A DNA stretch of 8,883 nucleotides. Source: Xanthobacteraceae bacterium. Lineage in GTDB: Bacteria > Pseudomonadota > Alphaproteobacteria > Rhizobiales > Xanthobacteraceae. The notes beneath the pieces were generated by a model. It saw only the letters and a program-made list of their open reading frames with translations. It was not told where the DNA came from and ran no database searches. Both the position numbers and the translations under genes were made by a program. Shown one piece after another: positions 1 to 5,141 of this stretch. How positions within the stretch are numbered: the first letter of the stretch is position 1; every line of letters starts with the position of its first letter. The stretch spans positions 1 through 8,883 of the forward strand of contig JASHYD010001063.1 of NCBI GenBank assembly GCA_030043175.1, in the 5' to 3' direction.

Positions 1-454
1 GTGTGTATCCGTCCGCGGGAGAGCTCAACACCGTCCGCATCGCGGCAATTCCTCCGGCGCCAGGCCTGTTCTCGATGACGAATGGCTGCTTCAAGTTTTG
101 AGTGAGTTTATTTGCCAGCAACCTGATGGTCAGATCGCCGGCGCCGCCGGGTCCGTAGGGTACGAGAATGCGAACAGGTTTGTTCGGGTAATCGTTGGCC
201 GCGTACGCGCCATTGGCCAAAGCCGCAATGGTCGCAAGCGTCATGAGAGCCGCTGTGCAGCAGCGCCGTCCGAGCACGCCCCAGGGTTTGGTCTGCTCGA
301 ATGAAGGCTGGCCCAACAAGCCACGCACGACGAAACGTGCCCAACGCCCTTGCAGGCCCGGGTAGCTGGCGTCGTCCCATGCCGCAGCACTGTCGTCGAT
401 CGAAGCAGCGAGCACGGCGGCTGCGCGTGCATTCCATGGGCGGTGGTGATGCAT
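1..454 (-). CDS. Tripartite tricarboxylate transporter receptor, Bug/TctC family (partial, C-terminus beyond left edge)
   Basis: Periplasmic solute-binding protein of the Bug/TctC family, whose members capture carboxylates or similar small organic acids, often for a TctAB membrane partner. The 151 visible residues contain the family hallmarks: YPNKPVRILVPYGPGG at residues 89-104, Asp107 in the ligand loop, ENRPGAGG at 128-135 and ADGYT at the edge. About half of the first lobe and all of the second lie outside. A signal peptide (GRR, then a hydrophobic stretch, then AYA before AND) ends near residue 85. I chose the ATG at 454 because AAGGAG (463-468) lies 8 bases upstream; it gives some 60 residues ahead of the signal peptide, which is unusual. 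Later starts are an ATG at 244, inside the signal, and a GTG at 277; neither has a clear ribosome site. The frame stays open back to a stop at 584-586. The substrate cannot be read from this fragment. Confidence 0.88.
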   Translation of the reverse strand, partial: MHHHRPWNARAAAVLAASIDDSAAAWDDASYPGLQGRWARFVVRGLLGQPSFEQTKPWGVLGRRCCTAALMTLATIAALANGAYAANDYPNKPVRILVPYGPGGAGDLTIRLLANKLTQNLKQPFVIENRPGAGGIAAMRTVLSSPADGYT

Positions 455-642
455 GAACGCCTCTCCTTCGGCTACCATTGCCGCAGCCCATCGCAAGCGC
501 TGTTGGGCATGACCGGCAACTCGCCGACGGTATAGAATCCAGCCAACACTAATCGAATTCGTGCCCTTGGCCATAAGATTTTGCTAAAATGCACCGCGAC
601 AATACTCGAGCCACGGTCTTGATTGTAAGTGACAGACTGAGT

Positions 643-671
643 TTGACCGCTAGGCTATAATTTGGCTACGC
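643..671 (+). promoter_or_regulatory. Possible promoter for the ferredoxin-P450 pair
   Basis: The divergent spacer 455-742 should hold promoters for both flanking genes. TTGACC at 643-648 resembles a -35 box, with CTACGC at 666-671 as a weak -10 at 17-base spacing. A perfect TATAAT lies at 656-661 but only 7 bases from TTGACC, so those two cannot pair; no good -35 sits 16-18 bases upstream of it. GGCTA occurs twice, 11 bases apart, around the TATAAT. This is a suggestion only. Confidence 0.22.
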
Positions 672-742
672 GGCATTGGCCTGTACGATGAAAATCTCTG
701 ACAATGCCAGTGCGCGCGGCAAAGGACGACGACCGGGAAGCG

Positions 743-952
743 ATGTCCAGAACACTCAAAATACGCGTCGACCGCGACAAATGTCAGGGGCACGCCCGCT
801 GCAAGTCGCTGGCGCCGGAACTGTTCGATCTGGATGAATTCGGCAACGCGCATGAGCGCGGTGATGGCTCGGTGCCAGCAGGCCTGGAGAACAAGGCCGC
901 GCTCGCCCGGTCCAACTGTCCGGAAATCGCCATCGAGGTGATCGAGGAATAG
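743..952 (+). CDS. Small [3Fe-4S]-type ferredoxin with a CX2HX2C motif, P450 redox partner
   Basis: A 69-residue ferredoxin of the kind that passes single electrons to bacterial cytochromes P450. Cluster ligands are visible as Cys14-x2-His17-x2-Cys20 and a distal Cys59-Pro60. Three cysteines with histidine at the fourth position fit a [3Fe-4S] protein or one of the atypical His-containing P450 ferredoxins; which cluster it binds cannot be told from sequence. The N-terminal strand (KIRVDRDKC) and acidic C-terminus (EVIEE) are typical. I chose the ATG at 743, whose product begins close to the first strand as family members do. An in-frame ATG at 704 would add 13 polar residues and has no ribosome site; the 743 start has only GGGAAG very close by. 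It lies 58 bases upstream of the P450 gene on the same strand, so the two are probably cotranscribed and work together. Confidence 0.92.
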   Translation: MSRTLKIRVDRDKCQGHARCKSLAPELFDLDEFGNAHERGDGSVPAGLENKAALARSNCPEIAIEVIEE

Positions 953-1010
953 TTTCGAAAACAGCCGGTCCGTCGCGGCTGATCCGGTAGGCAACAAGGA
1001 GGAACTCCCG

Positions 1011-2252
1011 ATGTCCGATTCTGCCGCCATCGTGCCCGAGCACCCTCCGGTCATCGACTGGATTCACGATTTCGATCACACCGACCCGCGCTGGACGGAA
1101 AATCCGTTTGCGATCTGGGATGAGCTGCGTGCCCATAGTCCGGTGGTCCATACCAAGCGCTTTCTCGGCTGCTACCTGCCCACCACCTATGCGGCGGTAA
1201 AGGAAATCGCCTACGACACTGAGCATTTTTCCTCGCGCCGCGTGATCGTGCGCGACATTCGTCCGGAGGTCACCGCGTCACCGCCGATCACGTCTGACCC
1301 GCCTGAACACAAGCCAGCCAAGCAACTGCTCCTGCCGTCGTTCACCCCGGAGGCGACGAAGAAGCTCGAGCCGCGGGTGCGCGCGATCTGCAATGAGCTC
1401 ATCGACGACTTCATCGATGACGGCAAATGCGACGCGGCGGCGCGTTACTCCAAACATATTCCGGTTCGCGCGATAGCCCATATGCTCGGCATCCCCGAAA
1501 AAGACGGTGATCTCTTCATCAAGTGGATTCACGAGATCCTGGAACTCGGCATCAAGGACAACGACACGCTGATGCGCGCCATGCAGGAGATGTCCGACTA
1601 CTTTGCGGGACATATCGAGCATCGCAAGGCATATCCGGCGGACGATCTGATCGCGACGCTGATGTACGCCAATACCAAGAGCGGCCAGCCCCTGTCCGAT
1701 GCGCACGTGTTGGGTTTGCTGCGGCTGCTCCTGATTGCGGGCATTGACACCACCTGGAGCGCGATCGGCGCCTCATTGTGGCATCTCGCCCGGGCCCCGT
1801 CGGATCGCGAGCGCCTGATCGCGGAGCCGGAATTGATGCCGATTGCGATCGAGGAATTCCTGCGCGCTTATTCACCAGTGACGATGGCGCGCGAAATCGT
1901 CAAGGAAACGACCGTCAGTGGCTGCCCTGTCAAGCCGGGCAACATGGTGTTGCTGTCGTTCCCTGCCGCCAACCGCGATCCCGCAATGTTTCCGGATGCT
2001 GACAAGGTTGCGATCGATCGCAAGGAAAATCGGCATGCTGCTTTCGGCCTCGGCATTCACCGCTGCGTTGGCTCCAATCTCGCGCGCATGGAGATGACGA
2101 TCGCAATCGAGGAATGGCTCAAGCGCATTCCCGATTTCGGTCTCGATCCGGCCGGCAAGGTCCGATGGTCGGCCGGCACGGTGCGAGGGCCGCGTCAGCT
2201 TCCGATCCTATTTGGCAAGGAATACTCCCGCCGCGGCGGGAACGAAGGGTAA
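1011..2252 (+). CDS. Cytochrome P450 monooxygenase (class I, soluble bacterial)
   Basis: A soluble P450 of 413 residues, the usual bacterial length, which would insert one oxygen atom from O2 into an organic substrate using electrons from a ferredoxin. The I-helix oxygen-activation motif AGIDTT is at 243-248 (acid-alcohol pair Asp246-Thr247), ExxR is Glu282-Phe-Leu-Arg285, and the heme loop FGLGIHRCVG at 345-354 places the axial ligand at Cys352. The C-helix segment DPPEHKPAK (96-104) has HxxxK where HxxxR is common. There is no membrane anchor. The ATG start is well supported by AAGGAGG (996-1002), 8 bases upstream. The preceding ferredoxin is the likely direct donor; the reductase must be encoded elsewhere. 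I cannot assign a CYP family or substrate with confidence. The adjacent hydrolase is on the opposite strand and need not share a pathway. Confidence 0.97.
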   Translation: MSDSAAIVPEHPPVIDWIHDFDHTDPRWTENPFAIWDELRAHSPVVHTKRFLGCYLPTTYAAVKEIAYDTEHFSSRRVIVRDIRPEVTASPPITSDPPEHKPAKQLLLPSFTPEATKKLEPRVRAICNELIDDFIDDGKCDAAARYSKHIPVRAIAHMLGIPEKDGDLFIKWIHEILELGIKDNDTLMRAMQEMSDYFAGHIEHRKAYPADDLIATLMYANTKSGQPLSDAHVLGLLRLLLIAGIDTTWSAIGASLWHLARAPSDRERLIAEPELMPIAIEEFLRAYSPVTMAREIVKETTVSGCPVKPGNMVLLSFPAANRDPAMFPDADKVAIDRKENRHAAFGLGIHRCVGSNLARMEMTIAIEEWLKRIPDFGLDPAGKVRWSAGTVRGPRQLPILFGKEYSRRGGNEG

Positions 2253-2318
2253 CGTGAAGTGATTTGATATTTGGCCGCCACCCCTTGCTAAGGCGTCTGC
2301 TGGCGCCGCCGCTGAAAG

Positions 2319-2334
2319 CCGCCTTTAGAGGCGG
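2319..2334. terminator. Possible bidirectional terminator hairpin between convergent genes
   Basis: CCGCCT (2319-2324) and AGGCGG (2329-2334) form a perfect 6-bp stem with a TTAG loop, 67 bases after the P450 stop and in the convergent spacer. No strong T-run follows on either strand; the minus strand has only CTTTC. It could end P450 transcription or readthrough from the hydrolase, but it is weak as an intrinsic terminator. Confidence 0.3.
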
Positions 2335-2379
2335 AAGCGAAAACGATCGTGATTTGCAAGTTAACACCCGCGCGCCTCA

Positions 2380-2502
2380 CCTCTGCGCTTGCAGGGAGGC
2401 GGAATTTTCTCGCTCGTCGCGCAAATTCCGGGGCCTCTCCAAAGCCCCAAGTTGGCATTTGAGTTTGGAGGAAAGGCCCTCTCCCCGCAAGCCGGGAGCG
2501 GG
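2380..2502. repeat. Pair of inverted GC-rich palindromic repeats in the convergent spacer
   Basis: The left arm (2380-2402) contains CGCTTGCAGGGAG at 2386-2398. The right arm (2475-2502) holds a hairpin, CTCCCCG (2481-2487) against CGGGAG (2493-2498) with a CAAGC loop, and read on the minus strand it is a close variant of the left arm (GGCTTGCGGGGAG). Between them GGGGC and GCCCC form a further small dyad near 2430-2450. Two copies in opposite orientation resemble the paired palindromic elements found between genes in many bacteria, and similar GC-rich units are common in Bradyrhizobium-type genomes. The same 13-mer recurs at 4747-4759. The rest of 2253-2555 shows no gene. Confidence 0.55.
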
Positions 2503-2555
2503 AAAGTAGCGCGGATCCATCGCCCTGTGCCTGCGCGGCGGGACACGACGACCGT

Positions 2556-3311
2556 CTAAGCACAAGCTGGCCGATGCGCTCGCAGGAAGGTGCGTATCTG
2601 GCGCACCGCCAACGCAAGGCGCTCCTTGGGTTCTTTCCAAGGAAACATGCTTACTTCAGCGTTCGGCGCGAGCGTTGCCGTCTCCATGGCAACGGCGTAG
2701 GGATGTTGCGGGATATCATCGGGCAGGATCAATACGGGGGTCTGACAATTGCGCACGAAATCGCGCGTCACCGTGAACACAAAATCGGGGTCAGTGCGAT
2801 ACATCTTGGTCAGATATTTTTCGACCATCTCCATCGTAATCTCGGGCCGCTGCTTTATCAGCTGCGGACCCCACCCGTTCATGCTGCCGTCGTAGAGGAG
2901 GGTGGGCGTCTCCGGCCGGAAGCCGACCGGCTGCGCCAGTACCGCTGCGACAACACGGTCGGGCGCCCGTTTCAACAGATTCCAGATGAATGGGCCGCCG
3001 ATGCAGAAGCCCATCACCATAAACTTGTCGATTCTCAAGTGATCCATCAGGCCGAGCTGGTCGTCCGTGTGGGAGTCCCACGGCCGATCGATCTCGAGTG
3101 GACCCGCGGATTGACCGCCAGTGGCGTTGCGCAAGTCCGCCGCGATGCAACGAAACTCGCCCTTAAACTCCTCGATCGGGTCGAAGGGCGCAATGCGCGT
3201 GAGGTTTGCGATGGACGAATTCAATCCGCCGCCGGCGATGATCAGCAACGGGAAGCCAGAGCCTGCGTCCTCATAGTGGATGCGAACGGCGCCTTCTTCG
3301 TAGACGGACAT
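2556..3311 (-). CDS. Alpha/beta hydrolase fold protein with a cysteine nucleophile elbow
   Basis: A cytoplasmic alpha/beta hydrolase of 251 residues. The N-terminal strands and oxyanion region (PLLIIAGGGLNSS, 21-33), the DLRNATGGQS turn (59-68) and the nucleophile elbow GFCIGG (101-106) are clear; the elbow centre is Cys103 rather than the usual serine, as in dienelactone hydrolases. A candidate acid is Asp198 or Asp199 (LPDDIPQHP). At the place near the C-terminus where the catalytic histidine usually sits, the sequence is FPWKEPKER, without histidine. No signal peptide. The ATG at 3311 is chosen because homology-like sequence (VRIHYEDAGSG) begins right after it; its GAGG is 11 bases upstream. 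The frame stays open to a GTG at 3446 with an AAGGAAG nearby, giving 45 extra low-complexity residues, so the start is uncertain. It converges on the P450 gene. Substrate unknown; it may be an esterase, a lactone hydrolase or a non-hydrolytic relative. Confidence 0.9.
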   Translation of the reverse strand: MSVYEEGAVRIHYEDAGSGFPLLIIAGGGLNSSIANLTRIAPFDPIEEFKGEFRCIAADLRNATGGQSAGPLEIDRPWDSHTDDQLGLMDHLRIDKFMVMGFCIGGPFIWNLLKRAPDRVVAAVLAQPVGFRPETPTLLYDGSMNGWGPQLIKQRPEITMEMVEKYLTKMYRTDPDFVFTVTRDFVRNCQTPVLILPDDIPQHPYAVAMETATLAPNAEVSMFPWKEPKERLALAVRQIRTFLRAHRPACA

Positions 3312-3328
3312 GGCAGCTTCTGCCTCGG

Positions 3329-3403
3329 TCACACGCACGGTGCTGCCGCCATTGCCGTGGCGGCCGCGCCGGTTGGCAGCATGTTGGGTCTGATCGGATC
3401 CAT
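3329..3403 (-). CDS. Possible 24-residue leader ORF upstream of the hydrolase
   Basis: An ATG at 3403 follows a near-perfect ribosome site, AAGGAGG (3413-3419), at 9-base spacing, better than that of the hydrolase itself. It encodes a 24-residue peptide beginning MDPIRPNMLPTG, rich in alanine and ending APCV, with a TGA 17 bases before the hydrolase ATG at 3311. It could be a leader coupling translation to the hydrolase, a small protein, or the fortuitous use of a ribosome site belonging to a longer hydrolase reading frame. I do not recognise a family. Confidence 0.3.
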   Translation of the reverse strand: MDPIRPNMLPTGAAATAMAAAPCV

Positions 3404-3456
3404 AATCAGCGACCTCCTTGATCGCTGCATAGTCTTCTAGTAGCACAAGCTTCCTT

Positions 3457-3470
3457 GCCGCCGAAGCGGC
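3457..3470 (-). promoter_or_regulatory. cUUCGg-type hairpin in the likely 5' leader of the hydrolase transcript
   Basis: On the minus strand GCCGC-TTCG-GCGGC forms a perfect 5-bp stem closed by C-G around a TTCG loop, the very stable cUUCGg tetraloop when transcribed. It lies 10 bases upstream of the alternative GTG start and about 40 bases upstream of the small leader ORF. It might stabilise a leader RNA or end an upstream transcript; no T-run follows. Confidence 0.35.
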
Positions 3471-3657
3471 GAACCCCCGTTTATCGAACGGTCTCGTTGG
3501 CTCGATCTGGCCGGCTGCGGGGGTGGACGAGGTCCGCGCTGGTGAACACTCCCGAACTCAAGGATGCGCAACGCAACAAAGTGCTCTGCGTGTTTGCGTC
3601 GTGAGTGAGCTTGAGCATGCTGCCCATTGCTAACGGTGAATTTCGATGCCGCTTCTG

Positions 3658-3748
3658 GCACGGTTTTCCTAACCGTGCGCACATGTGCGCCTCGTTACGG
3701 TTCGCGGTTCATCCGCGGCACTTGCCGGTATGCGCAAGCATGCCGGTA
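3658..3748. repeat. Cluster of short hairpins and a 14-bp perfect palindrome
   Basis: Within 90 bases are: a perfect 8-bp stem GCACGGTT/AACCGTGC (3658-3665, 3671-3678, 5-base loop); a perfect palindrome GCGCACATGTGCGC (3677-3690) overlapping it; a 5-bp stem CGCGG/CCGCG (3703-3707, 3713-3717); a 5-bp stem CTTGC/GCAAG (3721-3725, 3734-3738); and a direct repeat TGCCGGTA (3723-3730, 3741-3748). The palindrome could be a regulator site. The group could be part of a structured RNA or decayed repeats. Confidence 0.5.
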
Positions 3749-3924
3749 GAGGTATCGGGAACCTTTTCGATCACAGCGCCGCGATCGGTCGATATCCGAG
3801 CTGCGGCGCAACTGCCCGCTTTAGCGGCGGTGGGCCCGCCATCGTCGCAGCGCCGTTGGGCCGCCGCACCGGCTAGGGTAGCCGTCAAGCCGTGATGGCT
3901 GCGCCCCTTGTTCCCCGCCCATGG

Positions 3925-3953
3925 GCAGGGTGGAGGAAGCAGGGTGGAGGAAG
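3925..3953. repeat. 14-bp tandem duplication
   Basis: GCAGGGTGGAGGAA occurs twice head to tail (3925-3938 and 3939-3952), followed by a G that begins a third unit. It is non-coding as far as can be seen and probably arose by replication slippage. Confidence 0.9.
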
Positions 3954-4034
3954 ATGCTGCGCGCAGTCGCTGATACGGGTTGCAAGGGCGAAGGCAAACC
4001 GGCTATCTCTCAACGCGCCGTCCCGTCCCTCGCA

Positions 4035-4105
4035 CGGGAGCGCGAGCGTCTCGCTGCATGTGTTCGCTCGTGCCCAGAACGAGGGCGAGACGCCTGCAAT
4101 CCCCG
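4035..4105. repeat. Imperfect inverted repeat, probable dispersed intergenic element
   Basis: GCGTCTCGC (4046-4054) and GCGAGACGC (4085-4093) are exact inverted copies. Flanks are related but decayed (CGGGAGCGCGA on the left, the complement of CAATCCCCG on the right), with a 30-base centre. From memory, GC-rich inverted units of this kind, with GAGCGTCTCGC arms, are scattered between genes in Bradyrhizobium-type genomes. It ends about 50 bases before cycM. Confidence 0.5.
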
Positions 4106-4153
4106 AGAGGGTCGTAGGGTTGCCAACTCCTTGTTCTATGAGACCTGTCGCAG

Positions 4154-4702
4154 ATGGACTCTTTTGAATTCAACAAGATCGCAGGTGCGGTGCTGGGAAC
4201 CGGCTTGTTCCTGGTAGCTCTCAACATCACGGCCGAAGCGATTTTCGCGCCCCAGAACCCGGCTAAGCCCGGGTTCGAAATCGAGGTGAAACCGCAGGCC
4301 GCCGCAGCCGCTCCAGGTGCCCCGGCAGCCGCGGAAGAGTCGATCGAAAAGCTTCTTGCTAAGGCCTCGGTCGAGCGCGGCGAGTCGGACGCCAAAGCAT
4401 GCATGGCCTGTCACAACTTCCAGAAAGGCGGCCCTAACAGCATCGGCCCCAATCTCTTCGGCGTCGTCGGGCGCCCAAGGGCCTCCGCACCCGGTTTCAG
4501 CTATTCTGACGCGATGAAGGCCAAGGGTGGCCAATGGACCATCGACGATCTGAATAAGTTCCTGACAAGTCCGAGAGAATTCGTGCCCGGAACCAAAATG
4601 ACCTTCGCGGGATTCGCCCGCGGCAGCCAGCGTGCCGACGTCATCGCCTATCTCAATACGCTCTCAGATAATCCGAAGCCGCTGCCTGTGGCCAAGCAGT
4701 AG
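4154..4702 (+). CDS. cycM: Membrane-anchored cytochrome c, CycM type
   Basis: A 182-residue c-type cytochrome, close to the length of Bradyrhizobium CycM, which is known to carry electrons from the bc1 complex to the aa3 cytochrome oxidase. An N-terminal hydrophobic segment (about 9-31) lacks a clear cleavage site and should serve as a membrane anchor, leaving the rest in the periplasm. An Ala/Pro-rich linker (48-60) joins it to a class I heme domain with the heme attachment site CMACH (83-87), GPNLFGVVGR (98-107), and Met149 in GTKMTF as the probable sixth heme ligand. The ATG at 4154 gives the anchor directly; the ribosome site is poor. Neighbours on both sides are long repeat-rich spacers, so it is probably transcribed alone. 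The heme attachment needs the Ccm system, not seen here. Confidence 0.95.
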   Translation: MDSFEFNKIAGAVLGTGLFLVALNITAEAIFAPQNPAKPGFEIEVKPQAAAAAPGAPAAAEESIEKLLAKASVERGESDAKACMACHNFQKGGPNSIGPNLFGVVGRPRASAPGFSYSDAMKAKGGQWTIDDLNKFLTSPREFVPGTKMTFAGFARGSQRADVIAYLNTLSDNPKPLPVAKQ

Positions 4703-4732
4703 GGGTGCGCGGATATGGGTGCGCGGATATGG
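4703..4732. repeat. 14-bp tandem duplication directly after cycM
   Basis: GGGTGCGCGGATAT is repeated head to tail (4703-4716 and 4717-4730), starting at the base after the cycM stop codon, with GG beginning a third unit. It has the same period as the duplication at 3925-3953 but an unrelated sequence. Confidence 0.9.
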
Positions 4733-4734
4733 CG

Positions 4735-4793
4735 CGGCCCTTTCCCCGCTTGCAGGGAGAGCGAGAGGAGGCGCCGCCCCAGAGCGCTCTCGC
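4735..4793. repeat. GC-rich palindromic intergenic repeat
   Basis: It contains CGCTTGCAGGGAG (4747-4759), identical to 2386-2398 in the P450-hydrolase spacer. Next comes a 7-bp inverted repeat GCGAGAG/CTCTCGC (4761-4767, 4787-4793) and a 10-bp perfect palindrome AGAGCGCTCT (4781-4790). It is probably a member of the same dispersed repeat family and could also act as a weak transcription stop after cycM. Confidence 0.55.
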
Positions 4794-4843
4794 CGAGGAA
4801 GTGGTAGAATCCTTGCGATCCATGGTAAATCGGACGGGAATTT

Positions 4844-4923
4844 GACCCCAGCGTCCATTGGACGCCTCGCGGCACGGTAGCGCCGCGCTCGAAAAACATA
4901 ATAATGGTCTGTCCGCTGGGGTC
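4844..4923. repeat. Nested inverted repeat enclosing two hairpins
   Basis: A perfect 10-bp inverted repeat, GACCCCAGCG (4844-4853) and CGCTGGGGTC (4914-4923), encloses two further dyads: GCGTCCATTGGACGC (4851-4865, 7-bp arms around one base, overlapping the left outer arm) and CGCGGC/GCCGCG (4868-4873, 4882-4887). An A-rich single-stranded-looking stretch (4891-4904) follows. The plan fits a small structured RNA or a short remnant bounded by inverted repeats. No open frame with features lies inside. Confidence 0.5.
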
Positions 4924-4975
4924 CGCGGGGCGCATCGGCGGTAATTGAGGACCATATCTTGGGGCTTACTTCTGC

Positions 4976-5062
4976 CTGCCCTTGTGGGAAGGGGAGGGTC
5001 GCGCCGAGGCGCACCGATGTGCCGCCTCTCAACCCATCCTCGACACTCCCACATAGGGAGTG
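4976..5062. repeat. Further intergenic repeat with a 7-bp hairpin
   Basis: GCCCTTGTGGGAAGGGGAGGG (near 4978-4998) resembles the GC-rich units seen elsewhere in this window. Downstream, CACTCCC (5044-5050) and GGGAGTG (5056-5062) form a perfect 7-bp stem with an ACATA loop, about 80 bases before the first binding-protein gene. No T-run follows. It may be a repeat arm or part of the operon leader. I could not place a convincing promoter in 5063-5130. Confidence 0.4.
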
Positions 5063-5141
5063 GCGAGTGTGTGCGACGCCGCCACGCCTTAATTTAGCGC
5101 CCATGCGGGCGGGCGGCCTCGATTGACCGAAGGAGAGTCGA

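Larger units (their letters stand above)
3471..4153. other. Gene-free spacer upstream of cycM
   Basis: About 680 bases without a convincing coding region. Short open frames exist on both strands (for example 3605-3895, 3685-3876 and 3892-4167), but none has a ribosome site, a recognisable domain or a clear advantage over the others. The stretch holds a cluster of dyads (3658-3748), a 14-bp tandem duplication (3925-3953) and an imperfect inverted repeat (4035-4105). The cycM promoter should lie near its right end; TTGCCA (4120-4125) and TATGAG (4137-4142) are only 11 bases apart, so they are not a normal pair. Confidence 0.6.

Noticed and set aside
656..661. Perfect TATAAT as a standard promoter with TTGACC at 643
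   Set aside because: The spacing of 7 bases is far too short for sigma-70 recognition, so it is kept only as part of a low-confidence promoter region.
2574..3440. Open frame of 288 codons on the plus strand opposite the hydrolase
   Set aside because: It mirrors the hydrolase gene, has no ribosome site or domain, and its protein is rich in Arg and His as expected from antisense reading of GC-rich coding DNA.
3605..3895. Overlapping short frames (3605-3895 and 3685-3876) in the cycM upstream spacer
   Set aside because: No ribosome site and no recognisable motif. The second has acceptable codon use (a glycine-rich 63-residue product), but it lies over the hairpin cluster; not enough to call a gene.
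4120..4142. TTGCCA and TATGAG upstream of cycM as a promoter
   Set aside because: They are 11 bases apart, outside the accepted range, and neither is a strong box.
3892..4217. Short plus-strand frames before cycM
   Set aside because: They run through the tandem duplication and the inverted repeat; the encoded SVSLHVFARAQNEGETPAI-like string is what that repeat gives in translation, not a protein family.
4120..5141. Insertion sequence remnants around cycM
   Set aside because: Inverted repeats are present, but no transposase fragment or target duplication could be seen.
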